A DNA stretch of 33,324 nucleotides from Flavobacterium buctense. GTDB taxonomy: Bacteria; Bacteroidota; Bacteroidia; Flavobacteriales; Flavobacteriaceae. Shown piece by piece: positions 8,036 through 16,056 of the stretch. Under the pieces are notes generated by a model that saw only the letters and a list, made by a program, of their open reading frames with translations, searched no databases and was not told the origin of the DNA. Position 1 is the stretch's first letter; every line of letters starts with the position of its first letter. The DNA is taken from contig NZ_JACTAB010000012.1 in NCBI RefSeq assembly GCF_014486695.1, positions 1-33,324 on the forward strand. Direction: 5' to 3'. Both the position numbers and the translations under genes were made by a program.

Positions 8036-9394
8036 CTAAACAGCTGGAATACTAATGGTGAACGCAGCGCCTTTACCCAAATCACTCACGACTTTTACAG
8101 ATCCTTGGTGCGCTTTGATAATTTGGTCAACATAATAAAGTCCGAGTCCGAGCCCTTTGGTGTTATGGAGATTGCCTTGTTCGACACGGTAGAATTTTTC
8201 AAAAAGTAATGTTTGTTTGGTTTTAGCAATGCCAATGCCATCATCTTGAATGCTAATCTGAAACATATCGTTTTCTTGAGAAGTGACGATGGTTATATTT
8301 TGGCAACCATATTTAACGGCATTCTCCAAAACATTGTTAAGGGCAGTCGTTAAATGAAATTTATCTAAATTTAAAACAGTATCATTTGAATTAAAGTCAT
8401 GGAATATTCGAACATTCGGATAGGCCAAATTAAAATCAGCAATAATAGTCTGCAATAAAGTATTCGTTTTTACCTTTTCTTTTTGCAATTCAATTTCTTC
8501 AAAACCCAATGAATTACTCATTACTTGGTCGATGATGTTTTGCAAACGTACATTTTGACGATTAACCGTATCAAGCACTGTATTAAAAACGGCTTCGTTT
8601 TCTTTTACATCTTCACGCGATAACATTTTAGTCGAAACGCTTAAAGTTGTTAAAGGCGTTTTCAACTCGTGAGTGATATTGTTGATGAAATCGGTTTTGA
8701 CATCGCTTACTTTTTTTTGTTGGATTAAGGCTTTGATGGCGATTACAAAAAGCGTTACTAAAACCAAAATCGATAGAATAGACAGAATCAATATCGTCGA
8801 CATTCGGCCAAGAATGATTTGTTCCCAATTGGCTACCGAAACATACAAGCAATCTTCGGTCAATAATTTGTAGTTGTCATTTTTAAAACCGCTGGTTGTG
8901 CCAACGTAATTCCGAACCATAAAAGCGTCGTCTAAAGAAGCCAAGTTGCCATAAACGGCATTTTGAATCGATGGTTTTTCAGAAAAGATAGTATCGGTTT
9001 TTGCCGCGTTGTCAAAAACGATGAACTTATTGACTACAACCGCAAAAGTGACTTCGTTGTTTTTAAATTCTTTGCTGAGTTTCTGACGTAAGCGTTTGGT
9101 CAAAACATCTTTATATTCATTGGCTAATAAATCGGCTTTGATCTGGTTGCGATAGTTTTTGTCTTTGATGAATTTTTCAGCGGTATTTTTATAAAGAATT
9201 TCTTTTTTAAAGAAAATGCTCGAATCAAGGTCGGTGTAATTGTTGGTAATGTTTCCGATTTTGTCTTTGACTTCTGTGCGAAATTGTTCCACTTTATAAT
9301 CATAAGTAGTCTTAACCAAATAGACTTGAATAGCGCAAAGCACCAGTAATACTAAGGTAGACAACCCAATTAATAAATTTATTTTTTGTTTCAC
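8036..9394 (-). CDS. Membrane sensor histidine kinase
   Basis: Two membrane segments flank a sensor region of roughly 170 residues: one near the N-terminus (INLLIGLSTLVLLVLCAIQVYLV) and one at ILILSILSILVLVTLFVIAI. The sensor region has no family I recognise and no HAMP domain is evident. The kinase core shows the H-box FINNITHELKTPLTTLS, an N-box LNNVLENAVKYG, then DDGIGIA and KGLGLGLYYV. The frame is open from a TTG at 9436. I chose the GTG at 9394 because it places the first membrane helix right after MKQK, but the true start is uncertain. The partner is the adjacent response regulator. Kinase and regulator are probably cotranscribed. Confidence 0.9.
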   Translation of the reverse strand: MKQKINLLIGLSTLVLLVLCAIQVYLVKTTYDYKVEQFRTEVKDKIGNITNNYTDLDSSIFFKKEILYKNTAEKFIKDKNYRNQIKADLLANEYKDVLTKRLRQKLSKEFKNNEVTFAVVVNKFIVFDNAAKTDTIFSEKPSIQNAVYGNLASLDDAFMVRNYVGTTSGFKNDNYKLLTEDCLYVSVANWEQIILGRMSTILILSILSILVLVTLFVIAIKALIQQKKVSDVKTDFINNITHELKTPLTTLSVSTKMLSREDVKENEAVFNTVLDTVNRQNVRLQNIIDQVMSNSLGFEEIELQKEKVKTNTLLQTIIADFNLAYPNVRIFHDFNSNDTVLNLDKFHLTTALNNVLENAVKYGCQNITIVTSQENDMFQISIQDDGIGIAKTKQTLLFEKFYRVEQGNLHNTKGLGLGLYYVDQIIKAHQGSVKVVSDLGKGAAFTISIPAV

Positions 9395-9523
9395 AAGATT
9401 AAAATGATTTTTCAAAATTAAGAGAATTATGGTCAAATAAAACTTTTAACCGTGCATTAACCTCCAATTAACTTTCGGTACCAATAAATAGCAACATTTT
9501 TGGAGTCAATAAAAACCATAAAA

Positions 9524-9640
9524 ATGTACAAAATCACTCTTTTGTTAGCTTTATTGATCGCTCAATCGGTTTTGGGATAAAATCAAGCAATCAGCCTTTG
9601 TAGAAAAAATATTGATGAAAATTCGGGAAGGATTAAGTAA
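9524..9640 (+). pseudogene. Remnant of an exported protein: signal peptide with in-frame stop
   Basis: An ATG at 9524 starts MYKITLLLALLIAQSVLG, a textbook signal peptide, followed at once by TAA (9578-9580). The same frame then continues for 19 codons (NQAISLCRKNIDENSGRIK) to a second stop at 9638-9640, just before the rsmD 3' end. The simplest reading is a secreted-protein gene that lost most of its body and gained a stop. It could also be a chance ORF, because only 18 residues carry the signal. It is divergent from the two-component genes, where a regulated outer-membrane gene would be a natural neighbour (inference). Confidence 0.45.
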
Positions 9641-9641
9641 A

Positions 9642-10226
9642 CTAGCTTTCGTCTTCGTCTTCAATATCGTCTGATTCTTCATCATCGCCCTCAAATTCGA
9701 AGAAAGTAAATACAGAACCGCCATAGTTTTTTTGGAACGAATAATTCGCCATGTGTTCTAATTTGGTGTATTTTGAATGTTCAACGACTAACATGCCTTC
9801 ATCATCCAATAATTCTCTTTCAAAAATCAGTTCGATGATTGTTTCAAATTCTTTTTGAGACATGCCATAAGGCGGATCGGCAAAAATGATGTCGTAGTTG
9901 CCTTTGTGTTTTTCTAAAAACTTGAACACATCGCTTTTAATGGCCGTAATGTCAAAGTCGAATTCCTTAGCGGTTTTTTTGATGAAATTCACACAACCCA
10001 TATCGCCGTCAATACACAATATAGGCGAACAACCACGTGAAGCAAACTCATAACTGATACTTCCCGTACCGGCAAAAAGTTCTAATATTTTTAGTTCAGA
10101 AAAGTTGAAATGGTTGTTCAGCACGTTGAAAAGCGCTTCTTTACTCATATCTGTAGTCGGACGAACAGGTAGGTTTTTCGGCGGTGCTATTCTACGGCCT
10201 TTGTATTTGCCCGAGATGATTCTCAT
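9642..10226 (-). CDS. rsmD: 16S rRNA (guanine966-N2)-methyltransferase
   Basis: This 194-residue SAM-dependent enzyme methylates G966 in 16S rRNA. It begins with MRIISGKYKGRRI, the family N-terminus. The SAM-binding loop is LELFAGTGS (48-56), the acidic residue after beta 2 is in CIDGD, and the catalytic N6/N2 methylase motif DPPY is at 117-120. The last 17 or so residues are strongly acidic (GDDEESDDIEDEDES), an extension not needed for the fold. The ATG overlaps the stop of the upstream DUF3822 gene by four bases, so the two are coupled. Confidence 0.93.
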   Translation of the reverse strand: MRIISGKYKGRRIAPPKNLPVRPTTDMSKEALFNVLNNHFNFSELKILELFAGTGSISYEFASRGCSPILCIDGDMGCVNFIKKTAKEFDFDITAIKSDVFKFLEKHKGNYDIIFADPPYGMSQKEFETIIELIFERELLDDEGMLVVEHSKYTKLEHMANYSFQKNYGGSVFTFFEFEGDDEESDDIEDEDES

Positions 10227-11035
10227 GAATGTAATAGGATAAAGTGCTCGCGGTTTTCAGTTTCGGTGAATTGATTTTGCATCGAACTCACCTCAAACAA
10301 AGAAACGTTGCGCACATATTTATAGGCGATATCGTAAAGCGCATCGCCTTCGGTAATTTTGCCTAACAATTCTAATTTAAAATGCTCCGGATTCAAATGC
10401 AGTTGTTCCGCAGTGAATAGAATGTAGTAAATGAAATCTTCCGGTGTTTTATAATCAAATGTATTGAAAAGTTGCAGTTTCTGGTTTTGCAAAATTACAA
10501 TTTCAAAATGACTGTCGCTGACATGCACAAACATTTTACGTTCTTCATTGTTTCTCGACACTTCAAGTAATTTTTGAACCAAAATACTATTGGCATGCTT
10601 GTAATCAAAAGTCCCGAATTGGTCAATAAAATAATTGTTCATATTCACATACGGAATGTAAACGTTGTTCATTTCGTAGTTTGCCAATTCGTCAAACGCA
10701 AAAAAATCGGTTTCAAAAACTTTGGTATTGAATTGCAAATAACTGCCTAAATATTCCTCGTCAAATAAAGCTGTCGGAACAAACGTTGACAAATTATTGC
10801 TGTGCACAATCACTATATCGTCATAACCGGCTTTGAGTTCGGGATTCATTTGAAAAGCTTCGCCAAACAAGTCTTCAATTTTAGAAGTCACATTGACTTT
10901 GCCCATCGAAATATTTTTTAATACCAACGGTTTGTTAAGAATAGTATCAAACGTCACAAATGACAAACCATTCAAGGAAACCTGAATCGCTAGTTTTCGA
11001 TAAGTTTTGTCTGTAACGCTGGTGTTTTGATACAT
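10223..11035 (-). CDS. DUF3822 family protein
   Basis: A 270-residue cytoplasmic protein that I recognise as DUF3822, a Bacteroidetes family commonly found beside rsmD. It has no signal peptide or membrane segment. The fold is thought to resemble the actin/ASKHA family, but no clear phosphate-binding motif is visible here and I assign no activity. It is first in a two-gene operon with rsmD (four-base overlap). A promoter (TAAGTTTG at 11068-11061 with TTG at 11090-11088) lies about 25 bases upstream of the ATG. Confidence 0.8.
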   Translation of the reverse strand: MYQNTSVTDKTYRKLAIQVSLNGLSFVTFDTILNKPLVLKNISMGKVNVTSKIEDLFGEAFQMNPELKAGYDDIVIVHSNNLSTFVPTALFDEEYLGSYLQFNTKVFETDFFAFDELANYEMNNVYIPYVNMNNYFIDQFGTFDYKHANSILVQKLLEVSRNNEERKMFVHVSDSHFEIVILQNQKLQLFNTFDYKTPEDFIYYILFTAEQLHLNPEHFKLELLGKITEGDALYDIAYKYVRNVSLFEVSSMQNQFTETENREHFILLHS

Positions 11036-11060
11036 AATGCTTCGGTTGAAACGAACTTGG

Positions 11061-11090
11061 CAAACTTACGAAAATCAAGTTCAATATCAA
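11061..11090 (-). promoter_or_regulatory. Promoter of the DUF3822-rsmD operon
   Basis: Minus strand: -7 element TAAGTTTG (11068-11061) and -33 TTG (11090-11088), 19 bases apart. The TTG is provided by a CAATAT-type repeat word. Confidence 0.6.
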
Positions 11091-11191
11091 TGTCAATGTC
11101 AAAAATCAATGACAATATCAAAAAGCAATGGCGAAAATCAATATCAATGTTAGAATTGTTTATTGCCATTGTCATTGTCATTGCCATTGAA
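11080..11191. repeat. 6-bp word array with inverted arms between divergent promoters
   Basis: The left part is made of words such as CAATAT, CAATGT, CAATGT, CAATGA and CAATGG with occasional 7-mers. The right part (11165-11190) reads CATTGT, CATTGT, CATTGC, CATTGA, the reverse-complement style. The two halves can form an imperfect hairpin. They also carry the CAA/TTG -33 elements of the two divergent promoters at 11061-11090 and 11175-11204. Confidence 0.75.
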
Positions 11192-11204
11192 AATCCTATA
11201 TTTG
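11175..11204 (+). promoter_or_regulatory. Promoter of the RecD-like helicase gene
   Basis: -33 TTG (11175-11177), then 19 bases, then a perfect TATATTTG (11197-11204). The ATG is at 11232, giving a short leader of about 20 bases. Confidence 0.65.
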
Positions 11205-11231
11205 GAATCCAATCATTCAGCATAAATCCAA

Positions 11232-12653
11232 ATGACTTCCAGCCAGTTTTACAGTCTTTTACGCCAACAGTTTCCGTTTCAGCCGACTGTAAAACAGGAC
11301 ATTTTTTTCCAACAGATTGCCGTTTTTTTGACCAATACCAATAAAGAAGAAATCTTTGTTCTAAAAGGTTACGCCGGAACCGGAAAAACCACAGTCATTT
11401 CAACCATTGTCAATAATTTAATCGAAGTCAATAAAAAATATGTGTTGTTAGCGCCAACCGGTCGTGCAGCCAAAGTCATAGCTAATTATTCCAACAAATC
11501 GGCATTTACGATTCACAAGAAAATTTACTTTCCCAAAAAAGCAAGTGGTGGAGGCGTGAGTTTTACAATGCAAACCAACAAACACAAAAACACTATTTTT
11601 ATAGTCGATGAATCGTCGATGATTTCAGATGTGAATACCGAAGCGAAGTTGTATGAAAACGGTTCTTTGCTCGATGATTTGATGTCCTACGTTTATAACG
11701 GAGACAATTGCAAACTGATTCTTTTAGGCGATACAGCTCAGTTGCCACCGGTGCAATTGGATGTGAGTCCGGCACTCGATACCAATGCCTTGTCGATGCA
11801 TTACAACAAAGAAGTTTTCTCAATTGAACTCGACGAAGTCATGCGTCAAGAAGAAAAATCGGGGATTTTATTTAATGCCACCGAATTGCGAGAGATTTTG
11901 AAAAGCAGTTTTGTGGATACGTTTCAGTTTAACTTAAAAGGTTTCAAGGATATCGTTCGTTTGACCGATGGTTTCGATATTCAAGATGCGATTCAAAGTG
12001 CTTACAGCAATTACAGTATTGAAGACACTTGTTTCATAGTTCGTTCCAATAAAAGAGCGAACCAATACAATCAGCAAATCCGAACCCGAATTCTCGACAA
12101 AGAAAGCGAACTTTCGGTAGGCGATTATTTGATGGTGGTGAAGAACAATTATTTTTGGCTAAAAGAAACCGATGAAGCCGGATTTATTGCCAATGGCGAT
12201 ATAGTTGAAGTTCTGGAGATTTTCAGTTTCAAAGAACTGTACGGATTTAATTTCGCCAAAGTAAAAATCAGAATGGTCGATTACCCAAACCAGAAGCCAT
12301 TTGAAACCATAGTTTTATTGGATACCATTACTAGTGAATCGCCTTCATTGACCTACGAAGAAAGCAATCGTTTGTACCAAGAAGTAATGAAAGACTACGA
12401 AGGAGAACCGCAATACCGCAAATTCCTTAAGGTAAAAAACAACGAATATTTCAACGCGCTTCAAGTAAAATTCTCTTACGCCATTACTTGCCACAAATCT
12501 CAAGGCGGACAGTGGAATACAGTCTTTATCGAACAACCTTATTTACCCAACGGCATTGATGTGGATTATGTAAGATGGTTGTACACGGCCGTTACTCGTG
12601 CGAAAGATAAGTTGTATTTGATTGGGTTTAAAGATGAGAGTTTTGAGGAATAG
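11232..12653 (+). CDS. RecD/Pif1-like superfamily 1 ATP-dependent DNA helicase
   Basis: A 473-residue SF1 helicase. Walker A is GYAGTGKTT (46-54), motif Ia LLAPTGRAAKV, motif II IVDESSM (about 124-130), motif III LILLGDTAQLPPV. The UvrD-like C-terminal part has motif V (YAITCHKSQGGQWN) and motif VI (YTAVTRAKDKLYLIG). There is no long N-terminal domain as in RecD2, so it is a compact stand-alone AAA/helicase of the kind common in Bacteroidetes, probably acting in DNA repair or recombination (family inference). It has its own promoter and ends one base before the convergent HEPN gene. Confidence 0.9.
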   Translation: MTSSQFYSLLRQQFPFQPTVKQDIFFQQIAVFLTNTNKEEIFVLKGYAGTGKTTVISTIVNNLIEVNKKYVLLAPTGRAAKVIANYSNKSAFTIHKKIYFPKKASGGGVSFTMQTNKHKNTIFIVDESSMISDVNTEAKLYENGSLLDDLMSYVYNGDNCKLILLGDTAQLPPVQLDVSPALDTNALSMHYNKEVFSIELDEVMRQEEKSGILFNATELREILKSSFVDTFQFNLKGFKDIVRLTDGFDIQDAIQSAYSNYSIEDTCFIVRSNKRANQYNQQIRTRILDKESELSVGDYLMVVKNNYFWLKETDEAGFIANGDIVEVLEIFSFKELYGFNFAKVKIRMVDYPNQKPFETIVLLDTITSESPSLTYEESNRLYQEVMKDYEGEPQYRKFLKVKNNEYFNALQVKFSYAITCHKSQGGQWNTVFIEQPYLPNGIDVDYVRWLYTAVTRAKDKLYLIGFKDESFEE

Positions 12654-12654
12654 T

Positions 12655-13167
12655 TTATGTTTTTAATTCAAATTCATCTCTTGATGGAATGGATTTAAGT
12701 GTTTCTTTAAGTTCTTTTTCTTTACCCAAAATTATAATCGATTCCTCAATGAGTTCAAAAATTTTATAATAATCTTCAACTTCAAAACTTGACAAGAAAT
12801 TTTTATAGTCATGATCTAAATGAGCATAGAATTTATCTCGTGTATCAGTAATTGATTTTATTTGTATATTAAAATCTTCTAGTTTTAGTAAATGATTTAT
12901 AGATTCGACTGAATTGTGGTTTTTCAAAAGTTGAAAAATACTGTCTCCAGTATTCCGACTAAATTTAATTATTTTTGATAGTTCAATATGTAAATCTTTC
13001 AAAAGAAGATATCTTAAATAATATAGAAGTTCATTATTATCAGCATACTTTCTAATTTCAGGTTTTGATGTTTTAAGATGTAAGTTGTTTAAATAACACC
13101 AAGCTTCCCAACTTTTTCTTGAGTTAAAATAATTTTTTAAAAGTCTGTCAAGAGTCTCTTTTTCCAT
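12655..13167 (-). CDS. HEPN domain, AbiU2-like protein
   Basis: I set the start at the ATG at 13167, giving 170 residues (MEKETLDRLLKNYF...). An earlier ATG at 13212 would add a poor, Ile/Tyr-rich leader. The protein is all-helical in appearance and carries RDKFYAHLD (110-118), an R-x5-H motif as in HEPN ribonucleases, preceded by the AbiU2-like block LLYYLRYLLLKDLHIELSKI. AbiU2 proteins take part in abortive phage infection in Lactococcus, and HEPN proteins are often RNases in toxin or defence systems. No antitoxin or partner gene lies next to it. GC content is lower than in the flanking genes, which hints at separate acquisition. Confidence 0.7.
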   Translation of the reverse strand: MEKETLDRLLKNYFNSRKSWEAWCYLNNLHLKTSKPEIRKYADNNELLYYLRYLLLKDLHIELSKIIKFSRNTGDSIFQLLKNHNSVESINHLLKLEDFNIQIKSITDTRDKFYAHLDHDYKNFLSSFEVEDYYKIFELIEESIIILGKEKELKETLKSIPSRDEFELKT

Positions 13168-13222
13168 CAAGTTATAAATATCCTTGAAGTAAATATACAA
13201 CTTTATATACAAAATATTTTAC

Positions 13223-13251
13223 TTGTTATTTTTCAAAACTTACTACCTTAG
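13223..13251 (+). promoter_or_regulatory. Possible kdsB promoter
   Basis: TTG (13223-13225), 18 bases, then TACCTTAG (13244-13251), one base off TAnnTTTG. If it is used, the transcript begins inside the octad array. Weak. Confidence 0.35.
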
Positions 13252-13283
13252 CACCTCAGAACCTTAGCGCCTTAGCACCTTAA
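13247..13283. repeat. 8-bp word array of the CTYAG-NNN type upstream of kdsB
   Basis: Five units at exact 8-base spacing: CTTAG, CTCAG, CTTAG, CTTAG and CTTAA, separated by CAC, AAC, CGC and CAC. The array ends four bases before the kdsB ATG. It matches the pattern at 7311-7342 read on the opposite strand. Confidence 0.75.
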
Positions 13284-13287
13284 AAAA

Positions 13288-14013
13288 ATGAAAATCATCG
13301 CCGTTATTCCAGCCCGTTATGCCTCCACCCGTTTTCCTGCCAAATTGATGCAGGATTTAGGCGGAAAAACTGTTATTCTTCGCACTTATGAAGCGGCAGT
13401 CAATACCGGTTTGTTTCAAGATGTTTTTGTCGTAACTGACTCGATTCTAATTTATGATGAAATCATCAACAACGGTGGAAAAGCCATCATGAGTGTCAAA
13501 GAACATGAAAGCGGCAGCGACCGAATTGCTGAAGCAGTAGAAAATTTAGACGTTGATATAGTGGTAAATGTACAAGGTGACGAACCGTTTATCAACAAAG
13601 AACCATTAGCCAAAGTCGTTGAAGTTTTCCGCAATGATTTTGAAAAGAAAGTTGATTTGGCCTCGCTAATGTTTGAAATCACTGACCAAGACGAAATCAA
13701 CAATCCGAATAATGTGAAAGTGGTAACTGACCAAAATGGTTTTGCCTTATACTTTTCGCGCTCGGTAATTCCGTATCCGCGTGAAACTAATGTTGGTGTT
13801 CGTTATATGAAACACATTGGGATTTATGCCTTCCGCAAAGAAGCGTTGTTGGCTTTCTATCATTTGCCGATGAAATCTTTAGAAGCTTCCGAGAAATTGG
13901 AACAATTGCGTTATTTGGAATTTGGCAAAAGAATTAAAATGGTCGAAACCACCCATGTCGGCATTGGCATTGACACACCGGAAGATTTAGAAAAAGCGAG
14001 AAAAATGCTTTAG
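13288..14013 (+). CDS. kdsB: 3-deoxy-manno-octulosonate cytidylyltransferase
   Basis: A 241-residue enzyme that activates Kdo with CTP to CMP-Kdo for lipopolysaccharide inner-core synthesis. The CTP-binding signature [15 protein letters not shown] is at 7-21, followed by GSDRIAEAV and [10 protein letters not shown], and the C-terminal [14 protein letters not shown]. Length is normal. Other Kdo genes are not adjacent. The stop overlaps that of the convergent channel gene by a few bases. Confidence 0.95.
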   Translation: MKIIAVIPARYASTRFPAKLMQDLGGKTVILRTYEAAVNTGLFQDVFVVTDSILIYDEIINNGGKAIMSVKEHESGSDRIAEAVENLDVDIVVNVQGDEPFINKEPLAKVVEVFRNDFEKKVDLASLMFEITDQDEINNPNNVKVVTDQNGFALYFSRSVIPYPRETNVGVRYMKHIGIYAFRKEALLAFYHLPMKSLEASEKLEQLRYLEFGKRIKMVETTHVGIGIDTPEDLEKARKML

Positions 14014-14720
14014 ATGTCTTGGTTCTCGTTGTCAAAATACCCTTTTGATTTGACTTTTGTTGAAAAGAAATTCAGAAACAAAATTACAAATGACAAGAAA
14101 AACATGGCTTGTACTGAAGCTAAAAACTTTCCAAAAGTGGTCACCGGATAATAATCTCCATAGCCAATCGTATTCGAAGTCATTAGACTGAAATATATCG
14201 CATCAGACCAATGTCCGAACGGAATATTAGTATTGTTGCCCAAAGTGTAAAATACTCCAAACGCAATGACGACTTCTAAATAGTTGAAAAACAGCAATAA
14301 CATAGAGCGTTTGTATGATCGTGGACTCGAAAACAAATCTGACGCAAATATCAATGTTGGTATATAGAGTATGGTTTCTAAAATGAGATAGACCAAAATA
14401 GTAATCAGGTAGGGTTTATTTTGTAAATCATTCACCAAAATCAACATCGGAAAGGCTACTTTCAGTAATATGTAAATATCCATGGCTAAATCTTTGTAAG
14501 CATAGCCAATTTTACCGGCTAGTGTTTTTACATAAATACCCGGAAATAATAATTGAGAAATGGAAAGGAACAATCGGAATATTTTTTCAATTCCGTTGTC
14601 GTCCTGATGGTCGTTGTTCCAAATGGATTTAATATTAAGTATTCTTCTTTCAATTGGATTGTACTTGGGTTTGAAGTCTTCCGATACTTTTCCTATCAGT
14701 AATTTTTTTAAGAATCCCAT
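14010..14720 (-). CDS. Two-pore-type K+ channel-like membrane protein
   Basis: A 236-residue membrane protein. Hydrophobic segments are at about 80-97, 104-127, 139-160 and 201-220. Between the last two is the K+ selectivity filter [14 protein letters not shown] (181-194), matching the T-I/V-G-Y-G-D consensus. The inner helix ends near the C-terminus and no RCK/TrkA regulatory domain follows, so gating is unknown. The first 75 residues look cytoplasmic. Its start shares a base with the upstream methyltransferase stop (TAATG), so the two genes form an operon. Confidence 0.85.
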   Translation of the reverse strand: MGFLKKLLIGKVSEDFKPKYNPIERRILNIKSIWNNDHQDDNGIEKIFRLFLSISQLLFPGIYVKTLAGKIGYAYKDLAMDIYILLKVAFPMLILVNDLQNKPYLITILVYLILETILYIPTLIFASDLFSSPRSYKRSMLLLFFNYLEVVIAFGVFYTLGNNTNIPFGHWSDAIYFSLMTSNTIGYGDYYPVTTFGKFLASVQAMFFLSFVILFLNFFSTKVKSKGYFDNENQDI

Positions 14721-15382
14721 TAGTTTAGTTTTTTGATGGTAAACAATTCGTTGTGCGTTTCCACTTTAGGATACATTCGCAGGGAATAATTACCGCCGAA
14801 TTTATTTTTGTAAACCAAATTTCGTTCTTCGTCTTTTTTAGTAATCACCATGGTGTTAAACAATATAAACCCATTAGTTTGGAGCAAAGCATTAATTCGG
14901 TTGATAAAAAAATCCTCAAACAAAAAATTAGGCATCGTCGTGTCTTGAAAAATATCAATGATAATTAAATCGTATTGGATTTTCGTTTTTAAAACAAATT
15001 CAAAAGCGTCATCAATCACGATTTCCAAATTAGGAATGGTATCGAGTTTGAAATATTTGTTGGCAATATCAACAATGCTCGGGTCAATTTCTACACCGGT
15101 AATTTTGCCATTGAATTTGATTTCATCGGTCAACGTTCGGATAACGCTTCCGCCGGCAACACCAAGAACTAAAATGCTGTCAAATTTCTTGATGCGTTCA
15201 AATCCGATATACTTCAAGCCTTTGCGCAAAATTCTTTGCAAACTGCCATAGGAATAATTAGTGTTTTTACTATCGAGAACCAATTGGCCGTTGTTCCAAG
15301 TAACTTCCAATGTTTTGCTCACACCTGAGTTTTTCTTGTGAATGTTAATCGGAACAAAATAGCTGAAGAGTCTTCGAAGCAT
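14720..15382 (-). CDS. Spermidine-synthase-like methyltransferase-fold protein
   Basis: A 220-residue Rossmann-fold protein of the polyamine aminopropyltransferase/SAM methyltransferase type. The nucleotide loop is LVLGVAGGSV (71-80), the acidic residue after beta 2 is in GVEIDPS (96-102), and DLIIIDIFQDTTMPNF replaces the usual aspartate motif of true spermidine synthases. It lacks the full N-terminal beta-hairpin domain. A role in making spermidine is not secure, and it is not next to the arginine decarboxylase operon. It is first in an operon with the channel gene. Confidence 0.75.
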   Translation of the reverse strand: MLRRLFSYFVPINIHKKNSGVSKTLEVTWNNGQLVLDSKNTNYSYGSLQRILRKGLKYIGFERIKKFDSILVLGVAGGSVIRTLTDEIKFNGKITGVEIDPSIVDIANKYFKLDTIPNLEIVIDDAFEFVLKTKIQYDLIIIDIFQDTTMPNFLFEDFFINRINALLQTNGFILFNTMVITKKDEERNLVYKNKFGGNYSLRMYPKVETHNELFTIKKLN

Positions 15383-15398
15383 TGGAAAATATTTTTCT

Positions 15399-15431
15399 CA
15401 AAAATAAGAGATTAATGTTAAATTTACGCAA
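15399..15431 (-). promoter_or_regulatory. Possible promoter of the methyltransferase-channel operon
   Basis: Minus strand: TATTTTTG (15406-15399) with TTG at 15431-15429, 22 bases apart. The ATG is at 15382. Confidence 0.45.
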
Positions 15432-15441
15432 AATAAAGCCG

Positions 15442-15993
15442 ATGAAAGCGACACTATACAAATTTATTTTTTTTCGATTATTGGGATGGAAACTATTGGG
15501 AACCATAAACCCTGAAATCAAAAAATGTGTCATGATGGTCATGCCGCATACTTGTAATTTTGACTTCTTTATAGGGTTGTTTTGCCGCGGTATTATTGGG
15601 TTAGAAATGAATTTTGTAGGCAAGAAAGAATTGTTCACTTTTCCTTTTGGTTATTATTTCAGAAGTATCGGTGGCGCGCCGTTAGACAGAAGCGGCGGAA
15701 AGAATAATGTTGACGCTACGGTTGAAGTTTTCAATTCCCGCGAAGTTTTCAGAATGGCGATTGCTCCTGAAGGTACGCGTAAAAAAGTCACCCAACTCAA
15801 AACAGGGTTCTATTACATTGCTTACAAGGCGAATGTTCCCATCATTCCAATTGCTTTTGATTATGCCAAAAAAGAAGTCAGAATTGGCCAACCGATATCG
15901 CTTTCGGGCAATTATAATGAAGATATGAAAATTATTTTACCCCATTTTAAAGGCGCACAAGGCAAATTTCCTGAAAAACAATTCCAAGTGTAA
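15442..15993 (+). CDS. 1-acyl-glycerol-3-phosphate acyltransferase (PlsC-like)
   Basis: I chose the ATG at 15442 (MKATLYKFIFF), giving 183 residues. Upstream extensions to an ATG at 15415 or a TTG at 15382 add no conserved sequence and run back into the divergent gene. The acyltransferase motif I H-x4-D is PHTCNFD, and motif III is APEGTRKK, with a GGAPLDRS block between. The fold matches the short lysophosphatidic acid acyltransferases of Bacteroidetes. It probably acts at the inner membrane in phospholipid or ornithine-lipid synthesis. The acyl acceptor cannot be read from the sequence. Confidence 0.85.
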   Translation: MKATLYKFIFFRLLGWKLLGTINPEIKKCVMMVMPHTCNFDFFIGLFCRGIIGLEMNFVGKKELFTFPFGYYFRSIGGAPLDRSGGKNNVDATVEVFNSREVFRMAIAPEGTRKKVTQLKTGFYYIAYKANVPIIPIAFDYAKKEVRIGQPISLSGNYNEDMKIILPHFKGAQGKFPEKQFQV

Positions 15994-16056
15994 AACCAAA
16001 CTGTTTTTTTTCACGTACGTAGTTTAAGTCAATAATCAACAATAAAACTATTTACA

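Noticed and set aside
11027..11344. Plus-strand open frame overlapping the helicase start
   Set aside because: Its sequence is the translation of the hexad array and it runs out of frame into the helicase gene.
14720..15382. True spermidine synthase (speE)
   Set aside because: The substrate-binding aspartate motif and N-terminal domain are not convincing, and the neighbour is a channel gene. Kept as a methyltransferase-fold relative.
15382..15441. Longer N-terminus for the acyltransferase from a TTG or upstream ATG
   Set aside because: It would overlap the divergent promoter and start, and adds only Lys/Asn-rich residues without family similarity.
16014..16021. ACGTACGT palindrome before the lipoprotein gene
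   Set aside because: An isolated 8-base palindrome with no second copy or known operator match.
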